Positions 34,084-46,628 of a stretch of 64,000 nt of DNA are shown piece by piece. The first letter of the stretch is position 1. Each line of letters opens with the position of its first letter. A program made the position numbers and the translations under genes. The notes beneath the pieces are model-generated. The model did no database searches and was not told where the DNA came from. It saw only the letters and a list, made by a program, of their open reading frames with translations. Source of the DNA: Laburnicola sp. R22_1 (lineage: Eukaryota > Ascomycota > Dothideomycetes > Pleosporales > Didymosphaeriaceae); the NCBI GenBank assembly GCA_014281115.1, contig JACONQ010000011.1, positions 1,240,001 through 1,304,000 of the forward strand. Reading direction: 5' to 3'.

Positions 34084-35700
34084 CTAGGCACTACACTGTG
34101 AATGCTGGCCGAATTTCGTGCGAATATGGTGTCTCCTTCCAAGGGTTCCCGTCTGGTTGCTGTTTTCAGCCATCGCAAGGAGCAGGAACGCCGCACCCGT
34201 TGTTCCTGGCCATGGCATCGCGGCCGGATCCGGCACTGTGCGCTCCGACCAACCCCACCAATTTTTTTTGGTCGTCCCATACACACCGTTGCGAGTCAAT
34301 GAGCGTTGCATGTCCTGGTTCCGGCTCACCACGCCAACATCGGTGATCATGCCGAGGGCCAAAGACGTTGCCGGTGGGCCTTGTGAGCGCCTGTACTGCG
34401 CGAAAGCGTCCTGAAAACCATTCGCAGCAGCGTATGCGGATTGAGTCACAGTTCCAACAAAGGTCGTGATTGAAGAGGTCATGAGGAAGAAATCAAGAGG
34501 TTGCCCACGAGTGACCTCGTGGAGGTTGACGGTTCCGCAAACCTTTGGGCCTAAGACTGCCTGTAGCTGAACAAACGTCATCTTCTCAAATAGTCCGTTC
34601 TGGTTACATGTAAGTTAACGGGTAGGCGGCTAGGGATGAAGAAACCTACTTCGAGAACCGTCGCTGCATGTACAACGCCGCGTACCGGGCCTGTTATCGA
34701 CTGAACGATCTTCTCGAGGCTTTCTTTAGAGCATATGTCACAAGAGTTTAGATGGATGACTGCGCCTCGGCACCGGAGTTCATTTAGTTTTCTCGAGGCA
34801 ACTTCGGTACCTGGATCGCGGCGCGAGAGAAGTGTAAGATGCTTCGCTCCTCGGTCCACCATCCACTCGCCGATTGCTTCCCCAAGGCCACCCCGACAAC
34901 CAACCAGTAGGTAGGTTGCATCAGGGTCAAATCTGGTAGTGGGTATAGTACGACGAACCTAATTGTGGTGAGCTGGGGTCCTATGTTGATGAAATTCATG
35001 AACGTCTACCTTGATCTGAAAATTCCCATATCCAATCTTCCCTTGCCTAATACCTCCATCCGGTTCACTTCGATGAAACGACCCAGCGGCGCGATGCATC
35101 TCCATATCTCATGCATTTGGTCACCGGCCGCAGTAGAAAGGTGCTTCCACAACATCACCGAGTTCCGAGGTCAGCCGCTTGATGATGGCGACGCGACTTT
35201 CAGCAGTGACAAAGAGTGCTCCGGAGTTGGGAGTTGTTGCGTTGAATTGCTCATCGTACCATTTATGCGCCCAGTGGAGAAATGTGCGGGACGACCCGGA
35301 CAAGTTACTGATGTCTCTAGGAAATTTGGCTACCATCTCTACGAGGACAAATGCCGACAGTCTGTTAAGGGGTTCCAGCATCGGTTTAGCCACCTTCTTG
35401 GTGATTAACGGAGGAAACAGCCTCTGTGCATCTATGAACCCCAGAAGATCAACATCTGGTTTCCAGACCAGTCTGCTTATAGGGTGCAGAATCTCCGATT
35501 CATTGGGGTAGCTGACAGAGGGCAGACTCTGAGCTAAGCATCGCAATGAGTCAGAAGGAAAGAGCGAAGTCCCGTCCGATGTTTGTAGCGCGACCTGGGC
35601 ATATAATCCTCTAGGACCACGTAGTTTCTCCCTTGGCAGTTGCTCGTACTGGCTCTCTTTCGGGAACGTTCCACACTGTCATGTTGTCCAGGGCGACTGG
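34084..35700 (-). pseudogene. Remnant of a highly reducing polyketide synthase (DH tail, MT linker, ER tail, KR)
   Basis: Read leftward, pieces occur in the order of a fungal reducing type I PKS. About 35690-35480 resembles the end of a dehydratase domain ('GLYAQVALQTSDG'). About 35480-35121 resembles the linker leading into the C-methyltransferase ('VWKPDVDLLGFIDAQRLFPP'). About 35118-35005 is an enoylreductase tail ('EIWRCIAPLGRFIEV') in another frame. About 34950-34120 is the ketoreductase: 'DATYLLVGCRGGLG' (NADPH loop), 'SSITTFVGTVTQSAYAAANGF' region with the catalytic Tyr, and a 'TSLALGMITDVG' end. A good intron splits the KR at 'VLE/NGLFEKM'. The methyltransferase core and most of the ER are missing, the frame shifts at the join (about 35121), and no KS, AT or ACP is present. 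It cannot make polyketide. Confidence 0.85.
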
Positions 35701-36026
35701 GACATGAGCGAACTTCGTAGACATGAGGTCGCCGCCGTGCGATGCGATGAGAGCTAACTGAAAGCAATCGTTACAACCAACATGTTTTTGTCGGTGGAGG
35801 GGCCGAAATTTTTTTCGGGCGATATGTGACTCACAAGGAGCCGAACCATACCTACCAGTCCGATAATGAGCGCCCACTCGTTGATTTGTAGCGCCTTGCA
35901 CCCAACTATACGGGCATAAACCCGCAAACCAATAAAGACGTAGTCAAGAAACAGAAAAAACGTCAATATAATAACTAGAATTCGTCCTCGCTCATTGTAT
36001 CGGAGGCTAGGGTCCATCAAATCCAT
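35611..36026 (-). pseudogene. Truncated fungal rhodopsin-domain (PTH11-like) membrane protein
   Basis: Exon 1 is 36026-35856 (a start at 36014 is also possible) and exon 2 begins at 35757 after a 98-nt intron (GTAGGT donor, TTTCAG acceptor). Exon 1 gives 'RGRILVIILTFFLFLDYVFIGLRVYARIVG', a membrane helix followed by the L-R-V-Y-A-R box of the fungal rhodopsin-domain family, then a second helix start ('NEWALIIGL'). Exon 2 continues 'LALIASHGGD', the usual loop, and then stops after about 45 residues. Five further helices are missing. Its 3' part overlaps the start of the polyketide synthase remnant, so the two genes were joined by deletion or rearrangement. A residual 2-helix peptide is conceivable but unlikely to function. 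Confidence 0.7.
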
Positions 36027-36049
36027 AAAGAGTGATAGGAGAAGTTTCT

Positions 36050-36119
36050 TGTAAAGTCGAAAGTGACGCGATTAACCCGTTTAACGCTAATCTAACAGCT
36101 CCAGACTCCCCCTCAAAAG
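36050..36119 (-). mobile_element. Edge of a copia-type LTR element (PPT plus LTR start)
   Basis: Read on the minus strand, a polypurine tract (core GAGGGGGAGTCTGGAGC, 36098-36114) is followed directly by TGTTAGATTAG at 36097, the usual arrangement of a 3' polypurine tract and the start of an LTR. The LTR then reaches the rhodopsin-domain gene within about 60 bases, so it is truncated. The interior would lie at higher coordinates and is too decayed to read. This is a motif-based reading without a second LTR to confirm it. Confidence 0.4.
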
Positions 36120-37429
36120 TCTAAATCTGACGCCGCTCTAATTTTAGGCTAGCTGTTGTATTTCTAAACATTATAAGCAGACTATCCAACCTTAAAGGGC
36201 CCTTAGTTAATTAACAATTAACAAAAGCAGACATAACATACAATTCTATTTGTTTAGCAATTAATTATAGAGTCTAAAAGTCTGCAGGCATTTAAAAAAT
36301 AGCATAGGTACTTTAGAGTTAAGAGGTGCATATAATACAGCGTTGTACTTTCCAGTAGAGCGCTTAACTAAGAAATCTTAGCTAGTAGTAGAACTTTTCA
36401 CCCGCATTTAGCATTGCTCGCGGGAACTACGCCTTAGCTTATAGACAAGAAAATGTATAGATCTATAGTATGCTGTATATTAGATAAGGGAAATTTAAGG
36501 TAAGCCACCTACTATTTTTTAGTAGAAGGTTGCCGCAAAGTGCTAATATAAAATAGTCCTCTTTAGTAACTCCCTAGCTTCTAGTTTAGAATACGGCTAG
36601 AGAAGAAAGTTAAAATATAATCTCCCGCTTATATTTATATAATACGCGACTTAAGAATTAAAGTTTATAGCATAATTATAGATAATTAAACGTAATAGAT
36701 TTTTATATAGTTTATTATAGCATCTTTAGAGTTTATATATAAGAAGAATAATAAAGATTTTAGTCTATATAAGTAGTTTAAAACGTTAAGTCTACTTACT
36801 TAATTAATAAAAGAGCATTAAAAGATATATTTAGTTATATAATTATTTATATAAAACTTTAGGTTAATTATAAACTAATATAAGATAAATTTATTAAATA
36901 ATAATACTATATAAGGGCCGCTAATAATACTTACAACTTAGCTATAGGTGTTAATATAAAAATAGTTACTATATATCTTTAGAAATTAGCATAGAAGTTT
37001 TTAAAACAAAGGCTTTTAAATTTATACTAGATATATGTGCTAATAGTATTAGAAATTGCTATCTTAATATATAATAGGCGTATACTATTAAAAGTAGTTA
37101 TTTAGATTATACTTTTACTTAAGAGTTTCTAGTCTACTAATAAGATTATCTATTAGTTGTAGTCTTTTCTACTTATATAAATATTATTATATCTATAATC
37201 TACCCTATAAAGCTACTCTATAGGTTTATCTCTAAAAGTATAATTTATATACGCTCTAAGGCTTACCTATCCACTTCTATAATATAGAATCTTGCGGCTT
37301 ATCTTACTAAAGTTAATACTAATATTATCTAGTATATTATTAGCAGTATATATAATAATAGGGGTACTAGCGAAGGTATTAGTATATAGAACTAAACTCC
37401 TTATATTATTACAAATTAGGACTTATAGA

Positions 37430-37760
37430 AGCGCTCTTAATTTCCTCTATAGAAATATAGTGTCTAGACCTATAGTTTTACCTCCTATTAGCGAGACGTA
37501 CACTTCTATAAGAAATATAGAAGTATTAAGTAAAGGAATAGTATATATAACATTACTGTTAACTGCCGTTAATAATGCTGCTATATAGAACGTTGATAAC
37601 AAAATTATTATTATTTTATATATATTTTATTACTACTACTATATACTAGATACTAGGTTTTAGTGCCTTCTATTTTACTTCTCTCTATATATAGTATAGA
37701 CTAGACCTTAGGTAGAATCTCTATACAATAAAAATCTTTAATATAATATTACTAAATATA
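37430..37760 (+). repeat. Left arm of a 10-kb-spaced inverted repeat
   Basis: The best-conserved core (about 37595-37700) matches the reverse complement of about 47568-47675 nearly base for base, including TATATATTTTATTACTACTA and TTTTAGTGCC. Weaker collinear similarity extends to about 37430 on the left and 37745 on the right. The arms are probably two copies of one decayed element in opposite orientation. This copy has no insertion where the other arm carries the miniature element at 47798-48250. Confidence 0.7.
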
Positions 37761-40700
37761 TTATACACTAAGTGTAGTGTACTAACATTATATTTATTAA
37801 GATATACTAGAAATTTAAGTTAGGTTAGCCTATATTAGCATAGCGTCGAGTCCTAACTATTACCTATTAGCTTAGAAAGATTCCAATATAAAGTAATACT
37901 ATTCTAGAAGGAGAATAGTCCTAAGTCGTAAAAGGAGGTTACAAAGTTATATTTTTATGTATAGTAGTGGCGTAAGCTATTATTAGTAGAATAGTGGTCT
38001 ATAACTATTAGTATGCCTTAAGGCAAATTATATATGTAGATAATAACTAATATTATAAGTAGCTAGAGATAGGTTAAGTATCTAAATAGTGTAAAAGTTA
38101 ATATATAAGGATCTTGCTAATTTCTCTTTCTTAATTCTGTTTATTATTGTGTTTAATAACTCTAGTTTATACCTTTAAATATAAGGAAACTATAATTCTA
38201 GTTAATAGCTATAGGGAGATATATCTAATATCTAACCTATAGAATAATACTAATAGTATGCCCCGCTCCTTTTATAGCCCAGAAAATCTCTTAGCTAACT
38301 TTATTAGATGTTAGAATAGCGGTACTATTAGCAAGAATAACTTAGGCTTTAATTATATTATTAACTATTATGCTATATTGTCCTTACCCTTGTTAGCTAA
38401 TATTAATATACATAGATTAGACTAGCTTGCCTTATAAGAGTCTATGCCCTTTATTTAAAGCTAGACCTAAGAACCTAGTATATTTATACACACTAGTAGC
38501 TTATAATAATAAGATTATTACTATTATTAAGTATAACTTTAGTACTAACTAGTTTGCTTGTCCGCATTTTTAAGAGCTTTTAAAACCTTACTTATGCTTA
38601 CTCCTTCTTCTATAATAGCAGATATTCTGTTACTTTAAAATTCGATCCTATTTAATTTTAAAGTCTAATACTAATGTCTTACTAAAAAGCACTAAGAGAG
38701 CAAACTAAACTATAACTTTTTCTAATAGCTAAAAAGGGCAGCGAATGCATATTAGCGAATTTTATCTACTTAGAAAATATATAAGTAGGTGCTCTTGTTA
38801 GAAGGGGTTACTTACTATTTTAGAAATATTTCTCTTAGTAGTTACCTCTATAACTATACTAAAGGTTAGTCTTATGTATACCTGCTATCTGTCTAATATA
38901 TCCTTAATATTAGAATCTCCTAGTAGGAGTATTTTAACATTACGTAATAGGCTTAACCAAAGCTTATTTAAATTAGTTTTACGCTAGGGAAGTGTAATAA
39001 TTTTATATTTAAGTAGTAGTTCTACTATAGTAGTAATAAGAAAGTAGATAAGAATAGGTAGCTAAAAAGTTAGTATTTTTTTAGATATTCTTTAGTGGAA
39101 GCGCTACTTAAAATAATAGTATTATAATAGTGGTATATATTTAATAATCTACTATAGGGCCTACACAAAATTATAATGTGTAACTAGAAACTCTATAGGG
39201 GATAGCACTAAGCATATTACTAAAGTAGAATATAGTTTTTCTAATTTGGTTCTAGGTAAAAGAAAGCGCGTAACCTAAAGCCTAAGACTTCTTAGTCTTT
39301 TCGCGACGCAGAATAATATATAAGAGGGCGTAGTTTTATAAGAAAGCGCCACTCTATAGACTTATCCTTCCTCTAACACAGATTATACATAATATAGTGG
39401 ATAAGAATATTACTTTAATTACTAGCCCTAACTAAGATATACACTTATATTAATATATAGAACTAAGAACTTACCTAGATATTATATAAGCTAACTACTA
39501 TAGGTATTCGCTAAGCATTTCTTAAAGTATATCTTAGTTAGATAAATACTATTATTATCGCTAGTGTATAAGATCTAACTGCTAACATTTTGTAATAACT
39601 TAAAAGTATTTATACTACTAAGGGCAGCTATCTTATTCTAGTAAAGATTAATAGCTCTATTAATAGCAATACGCAATTTACTATTATAAAACTAAAGTTA
39701 AACTATAGTATTAAAAAACTAGATATAGTAATTGCGAATATAGGGTATAGTGTAGATACTATATCTATTTCTATCGTATTTCCTAATAACGTCTAGACCT
39801 ATATTAATATTAACGTTATTAGTGTCTTAACACTTTTTTAAGTAATAGAAGACCTGCTGCGTAACTTACTAGCACCTAAATTCTTTACTATATTATTAAA
39901 TTTAGCTAGTCTTAGCCTTATACAATATATTTCTAGGCTATAGTTTGCTTATAGTGTATCTAAGGTAGCACTTAACTATTTTACTCGCAAGATTTATCTT
40001 AAAAATAAGTAGTTAACTATAGTAATTCTTAGTCTAGGATAGGTTTAGATAGATATAGGCTAATTTATAGTAGATAGAATTAGTACTAAAGCTACTCTAG
40101 TAAAATTAGAGGATAGTGTGTAAGATATTATAAAAGTAGTAAGGATATGCCTTTAGTTCTATAAATAGAGAAGCGAATTCTTAGGTAATATTAATATAGA
40201 TTAACAAAGCATCTTAGGACGCGATATTAGGAACTTTTATATTATATAAAAACTAGCTAGTTTTATAGTAAGGGGACTATAGCTCTAAAACTTTATATTT
40301 AACTAGTTATTATATAATAAATAGGTATCTATTATATAATTAGTCTTTATTAGATTGCTTATAATTTAATTCTGTAGAATGTAGTACTTGTTCTACTCCT
40401 TTATCCTATAAGTAACTTCTGCCTAATTATTGCTATTAATGCTCTCTGTGTAGTATTAAGAGATTATATAGAGATTTAATAAATTGTGACTCTCTTTTTC
40501 TTTTACTAAGCTAAAGCGTCTTTATAATATATAAGAAAGTTACATATAGAATTTAAGTTATATATATGTAGCCTATTAAATCTAGATCCTAGCGTTGCTT
40601 TAGAGTATTCTGTTAACAGATTAAGGACTACTTTAATATCTGGCAAGTTTAGAGATAGGGCCTTATTCATAACTATTAAGCGGAGAGGAGGAGGAAAATA

Positions 40701-41935
40701 ATCTCTAGATATTAAGCATATTAGTAAAGCGACCTTAGAATATAGGATATTCTTAGAAATTATATCTCTTAAAAGTGTAAACCTTATTGTAAAGTTTAAA
40801 TTCTAGCTAGCTATGCTTTTTCTAATTAGATAAGATAGATTATAATCTTTAAGATGCTTAGACCTAAGATAATCCTAGTTTGTAATCCTATATAAGTAAG
40901 TCTAGTTAAATAATTACTCGCTCTAGATACTATATCCTAATCTTTATAATGTTGTTATTTTCTTATAAATTATAAAGAAGCCGTAAAGCTTAATCTATAT
41001 ACCCTTACAGCTTGCTAAACTCTAAGAGGTAACTTAGACTCTTATTTAGACCCTTAACTAGAAGATGTATACTATAAGACTTGCGCTAAGAGGAGTTCTA
41101 GGGTATAATACTAAAATTACTATTTCTTATAGCCTAGATAAGGTTAATTAAGAAAAGGATACTTATATAGAAAGCTAAAAAGCTTATATAGAATAATTAC
41201 ATATATATATAACCCTAGAGATTGTGTAGGGCAAATATAGTATTAAGTAAATATATTGCTTTTTTAATTAAGCGTAGTTGTTAACCTACTAGTAGGTCTT
41301 TTTTATATTATAGTAGAGTTATAATATGTTTCTCCTTTAACTAAAGTAAGAATTAAAAAAGTAGGCATATAGTAGTATATATATATATCTATAGCGCTTG
41401 CTATTAATAAAGAAGTATTAGTAAATTCTTATCCTATTCTGTACTAAGATTGTGAAGGATAAAAGCAAAGTATAATTCTAGAATATAGACGCGATAAATA
41501 CTATTATAGATGTTTTTAACTGCATATACGTTATACGTATTATAGGCTTTTTCTCTTTCTATCTATTATAAGCTAGGCGAGTTTAATCTCTAGAAGCTAG
41601 ACAGTAAACATATTAGGTTGCTTTAGCTTAGCTTATAAAACTTTAGAAAACATACGCATATAAGAATAAGTAACTAAGATTACATTATATTAGATTTATA
41701 ACTTATAGTTAAGAAGAAGTAATAGGAATTTATTATATAAGAAGAGATTCTAGAAGTAGTTTTAGATCTAAATTAGTATATAGCCCTTTATCACAAAGTT
41801 AGTTTTAGGTAGTAATTAGCTTATTACTATACTACTATAGGTGGCATTCTTAGCAACTAGTATATAATTATTAGCTATAATAATTAGCTATAGCAAAACT
41901 ATAACTCTAGCATATCTTATCCTATATACTAATTA

Positions 41936-42090
41936 TTATCTAAAACTCCTTTAGCACCTAAGCCCCCCTTATTATCTAAAACTCCCTTATTATCTAGAAT
42001 CCCTTTAGCACCTAAGCCTTTTTTATTATCTAAACCCCTTTAGTATCTAAGTTCCTAAAGTCTAAGAAACTCTTAAAGTCTATATTCTTA
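41936..42090 (+). repeat. Short irregular repeat of CTAAAACTCC / CACCTAAG units
   Basis: Variants of TTATTATCTAAA followed by a C-run and CTTTAGCACCTAAG recur about four times in this 150-base stretch, with irregular spacing. This is the only obvious short-period repeat in the left half of the island. Its origin is not evident. Confidence 0.5.
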
Positions 42091-43875
42091 TTTATAATAT
42101 TAGAGTTAAGATTTTTTTTTACGACTAAGAGGTTTCTAATAAAAATATTATAATAATAGTAGATATCTCTCCTACTATTATATATATAGAAAAGCATTTT
42201 AATGTGTTAATAAAAAGGGGTTAGCGCATTATAAGCGAGCTTAGCGGGCTTAGCGCGTCTACTTTAACTAAAAAAATCTATATGCAAAACATAGTAAGGC
42301 CACATCGCTGTACTATAGTTTAGAGTGGGGGGAGAGGAGGAAGGGAGATAAAAAGGTGCTTATTATAACTATTATCTCTCACTACTATTATTTCTAAAGA
42401 TATTACTAGAAGCAATAGCTATAATAGTAGGTTTGTGCTACTTATAAGATATATGCTAGGTGGGAGCTTATATACTATAGGTACACTAACCTTAACGCTC
42501 TATCTTTGTATTAAAGTTAATCTTAATAAGATATTTATTGCTGTTACTTTATTTCCTACTATCTTTCTAAGCCTTAATACTAATGTTACGGTTAACGCCA
42601 CCTAAAAGTACGCTCTAATCATCTGTCTATTTGCTGCTATTACTAGATCTATACTAGAATACTACTTTATTTAAAAGATTGTTAATAGGTTAAAGTAGAA
42701 AGTATACCTTAGCCTATATAAGGCGGTCCTAGTGTACTAGTTAGGCTAGCAATAAATTAGTAACTAGAGGCGCAATAATAGAGTTATAGAGTTTCTACTA
42801 CAGTTTATTATATTATTATAGGTTAGGATAGCAGCAATAAAGAATAAGATTAAGAGACAAGAAAAGGTATTTATTAATAAGTTGCTAGGGGAGGAGAGTG
42901 TTGCGTAGATATATTAGATCCTTATAGTTAGAGTATTAGATAGTAAGCGCAACGCATAAGTGCGCTAAGGCAGTAGCGCGCTTATAGCATAATTGCTAAT
43001 AATAGTAATAATAAAGCGAGTTAGTTTTCTATGCACACTTTAAGTAAATTTAATAGCTATTAGAGCGCTTATAAATAATAGGAGGCGAGTGCGCAGTTTA
43101 TGTATAAACTATTATCGTATTAGTAGAGACTTAGTAGACTATATTTTTAGGCACTAGACTAGAGCGGCCTTTCTATTCCAATCTACGTAGGCTCAAATCA
43201 AAAAAAAATTTAGTTAAAAAGGGTAATTAACACTAAATAAACAATGCGACCTATTAGAGTTATATCTATCTAGTAGCTTTTAGAAATAAGTTTTAAGCTT
43301 TTTTCTATTATCCTTAATTTCCTCTTTACACTCTTTATTATTATTCCTTTAATATATACCTTATTACTATTAAGTATACTATTCTTACTATAGTTAATAA
43401 GGTTAGTAGGAAAACTAGACTTATAGTAACTAATAATTATTAGTAAAGGTGTGTAATAAAGAAGTGTAATAAACTTATAACTATCCTTTATTAATAACTA
43501 TTACTAGCTTTTTAATAGTTAGACCTATATTGCCTATACTATTATAAAAGTCCTTCTACTTTTTCTTATTAGCTTTACTTTTAAAGCTATTAGCCTTAAG
43601 TTTTTTTAGGCCTGCCTTATATATATTACGTAAGAGCTTTTTATATATACTACTATAACTAAAGATTTATTTACCTATGTAACTTTATAGTATAGGAAGA
43701 CCTTTCCCCTTACTAGTAATAATTCTATACTTAGCTAGGACTGCTTAGTAGGTCCTTAAATTAACTTTATTCTTAATCTTATTTTACTTTTATATATAGC
43801 TATTAGTTTTGCCTCTAACTAGTTGCCTACTTCTTATTAACTAACTAATATATAATAATAAAATATAATAATATA

Positions 43876-45746
43876 ACGTACTTTGCAATCGAGTCGATTA
43901 TTCCATCGAGTTAATTACTTTGCTAAGACCCTACTAAAACGTACTATTGGCAATAGTATAACGCGATGCCTTAACCACACAACAAACTACTAGCGTTAAA
44001 AAAAGCACGTATACAGCTTGCAATCTAGGCTATTAAATAAGACGCGACACTCTCTTAGCGACGCGCTGCAGCCCTTTATAACGTCTCTTAAAGTACACTT
44101 AGTAATTAACGTGCTAGAAAGACGTTTAGACGCGACTACACACCCAACAAAATAAGACTTACTATAAGAGAGAAGTAGGTGATTGTGCAGTATATACTCG
44201 ATCTAGACGCGCGAGGATTTCCGCCCCAGCTTAATGCTATAAAAGATATGGCTAATTCTTTACTAGCTGCACGCTACTATAAGCTAGTTGGCTAGAGGTA
44301 GCCTTATGACTTTATTAAGCGCTAGCCAAAGCTTTAAGTTAAGTTTAATTAAAAGTACGACTATAAGAGAGCTCTCTAGAAGGATTCTAAGGTAATATAA
44401 GGCTGGTTCTAGCTTGTAGAAAACATAAAGGCCAAGTATAGTATCCTAAATAAGGACACCTACAATTTCGACGAGTCTGGCTTTATAATAGGCATAATAT
44501 TAACTAGAGTGGTAGTTATAGGCTCTAAGCGTTAAGGATGGCCAAAGCAGGTGCAGCAGGGCAATAGGGAGTAGACAACAGTTATCTAAGGCATTAACGC
44601 AATAGGGTGGTGGATCCCACCCTTTATTATCTTTGGGGACAAGCACTACCTCTCCGCCTAGTATAAGGAGAAGGATCTACCTTATAATTAGGTTATTACA
44701 GTCTCTAAGAATAGCTAGACAATAAATAAGCTTGGTCTGCAATGGCTAAAGCACTTTAATAAGTATACAAAGAGGCGTACTACTAGTAGAGCACGTTTAC
44801 TTATTATTAATGGCTACAAAAGTCACAACTCGCTTAAATTCTAAAATTACTACAAAAAGAGTAATATTATTACTCTCTATATACCTCTACATTCGTCGCA
44901 CCTCTTGTAGCTACTTAACGTAGGTTATTTTGCGCCGTTAAAGAAGGCGTATAGGCGCTAAGCTAAGAATCTAATACGCAACCACATTACGCACATCACT
45001 AAAATCGAGTTCCTACCTTGCTTTATTACTGCTTTTAAGGCTTTAATTACTAAAAGTAATATTAAAGGAGGCTTTCGAGTTGCTGGCCTAGTGCCCCACG
45101 ACCTAGAAGTTGTAATATTACAGCTTAACGTCCGCCTGTGTACGCCTCCACTTTGTACTATTTGCAATAGTATATAGGAGTCGCAAACTCCGCGAAATAG
45201 TATCGCACTTGGGTCGCAATTAACGCTGATTAAGCAGAGGATTTAAAGGCATATAGATAGTTCCCTAACTTATATAGTTAAGGCGGTGGAAAAGCTTGTT
45301 AAAGGCGCCAAGCTAATAGGGCATTCTTTAGTGTTAATGACTAAACGCAACGCCAAACTTTAAGCTACTAATAAGGCCGCCACGCGATATAAATTATATA
45401 AAAGAAAGCGAGTACAGTGTAAAGGAGTCCTTATAGCTAAAGAGGGCTAGCGGCTGGCCACTCTAAAGAAGTTTGGGGCGCGCAGTGATAGGCAAAAGAC
45501 AAAGAAGAGAGTGCGCGCTAATAGAGGCGAATCTGCTTAATAGCGCTATAGACGCTGCGACAAGCCCAGGCATAACAAAACAACCTATAGGCAGCCTATA
45601 GAAGTAGATTCTAAATAGATTAGCCTATTTAGACTATCGAAAATAGTTCGTATTAACTCTGTACTATCGTAAATAGTACAGAACTTAGTGGGGTCTTAGC
45701 AAAGTAATTAACTTAATGGAATAATTAACTCGAGTGTAAAGTATAT
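43876..45746 (+). mobile_element. Pogo/Fot1-like DNA transposon, copy A (full length, RIP-degraded)
   Basis: This is a 1871-bp element flanked by TA on both sides. About 57-bp terminal inverted repeats begin ACGTACTTTGC at the left and end in the decayed complement GTAAAGTATAT at the right. The interior is a decayed rightward transposase: residues such as 'TYNFDESGF' (first DDE Asp), 'LIINGYKSHNS' (position of the second Asp, here Asn) and 'HLL.LLNVGYFAPLKKAY' are readable between many stops. Most stops are TAG/TAA where copy C has Trp or Gln, as expected from RIP. The N-terminus resembles the HTH/CENP-B-type DNA-binding region of pogo elements. It is certainly inactive. Confidence 0.85.
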
Positions 45747-45747
45747 T

Positions 45748-46628
45748 ATTATTACTCTCTATATGCCTCTATATTTATTACACCTCTTATAGCCACTTAA
45801 CGTGGATTGTTTTACGCTGTTAAAAAAGGCATATAGGCGCTAAGCCAAGAATCTAATACGCAACTACATTATGCACATTACTAAAATCGAGTTCCTACCT
45901 TGCTTTATTACTGCTTTTAAGGCTTTAATTACTAAAAGTAATATTAAAGAAGGCTTTCGAGGTGCTAGCCTAGTGCCCCACAACCCAGAAGTTATAATAT
46001 CGCAGCTTAACGTCCACCTGTGTATACCTCCACTTTGTACTATTCGCGATAGTATATAGGAGTTGTAAACTCCGCAAAATAGTACAGAACTTAGGTCGCA
46101 ATTAACGCTAATTAAGCAGAGGATTTAAAGGCATATAGATAGTTCCCTAACTTATATAGTTAAGGCGGTAAAAAAGCTCGTTAAAGGCGCCAAGCTAATA
46201 GGGCATTCTTTAGTGTTAATAACCAAACGCAACGCCAAACTTTAAGCTACTAATAAGGCCGCCACACAATATAAATTGCATAAAAGAAAGCGAGTACAGC
46301 GTAAAGGAGTCCTTATAGCTAAAGAGGGCTAGCGGCTAGCCACTCTAAAGGAGTTTGGGGCACGCAGTGATGGGCAAAAGACAAAGAAGAGGGTGCGCGC
46401 TAATAGAGGCGAATCTACTTAACAGCGCTATAGACGCTGCAGCAAGTCTAGGCATAACAAAACAACTTGTAGGCAGTCTATAAAAGTAGATTCTAAATAG
46501 ATTGGCCTATTTAGACTATCGAAAATAGTTTGTGTTAACTCTATACTATTATAAATAGTACAGAACTTAGTAGGGTCTTGGCAAAGTAATCGACTTAATA
46601 AAATAATTAACTCGAGCGCAAAGTACGT
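45748..46628 (+). mobile_element. Pogo/Fot1-like element, copy B (5'-truncated)
   Basis: This is the right-hand 881 bp of the same family as copy A. It starts at the internal position matching about 44867 of copy A and runs to a right inverted repeat ending GCAAAGTACGT, followed by TA. It abuts copy A directly. The transposase C-terminal region is readable from 45871 ('HITKIEFLPCFITAFKALIT'). Its right end is better preserved than that of copy A. The left half is absent from both sides of copy A, so truncation preceded or accompanied the copy A insertion. Confidence 0.85.

Noticed and set aside
1..36000. tRNA genes in the genic compartment
   Set aside because: I looked for TTCGAATC-type T-loops with matching acceptor stems; the few hits lie in coding sequence or lack a stem.
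37292..37588. 98-codon hydrophobic ORF in the AT-rich island
   Set aside because: Leu/Ile/Tyr richness is expected from AT-rich random codons, and its right part lies inside the inverted-repeat arm.
38020..38045. Possible Y-V-D-D-like reverse transcriptase motif
   Set aside because: Reads only as I-Y-V-D-N with no supporting motifs around it; chance in AT-rich sequence cannot be excluded.
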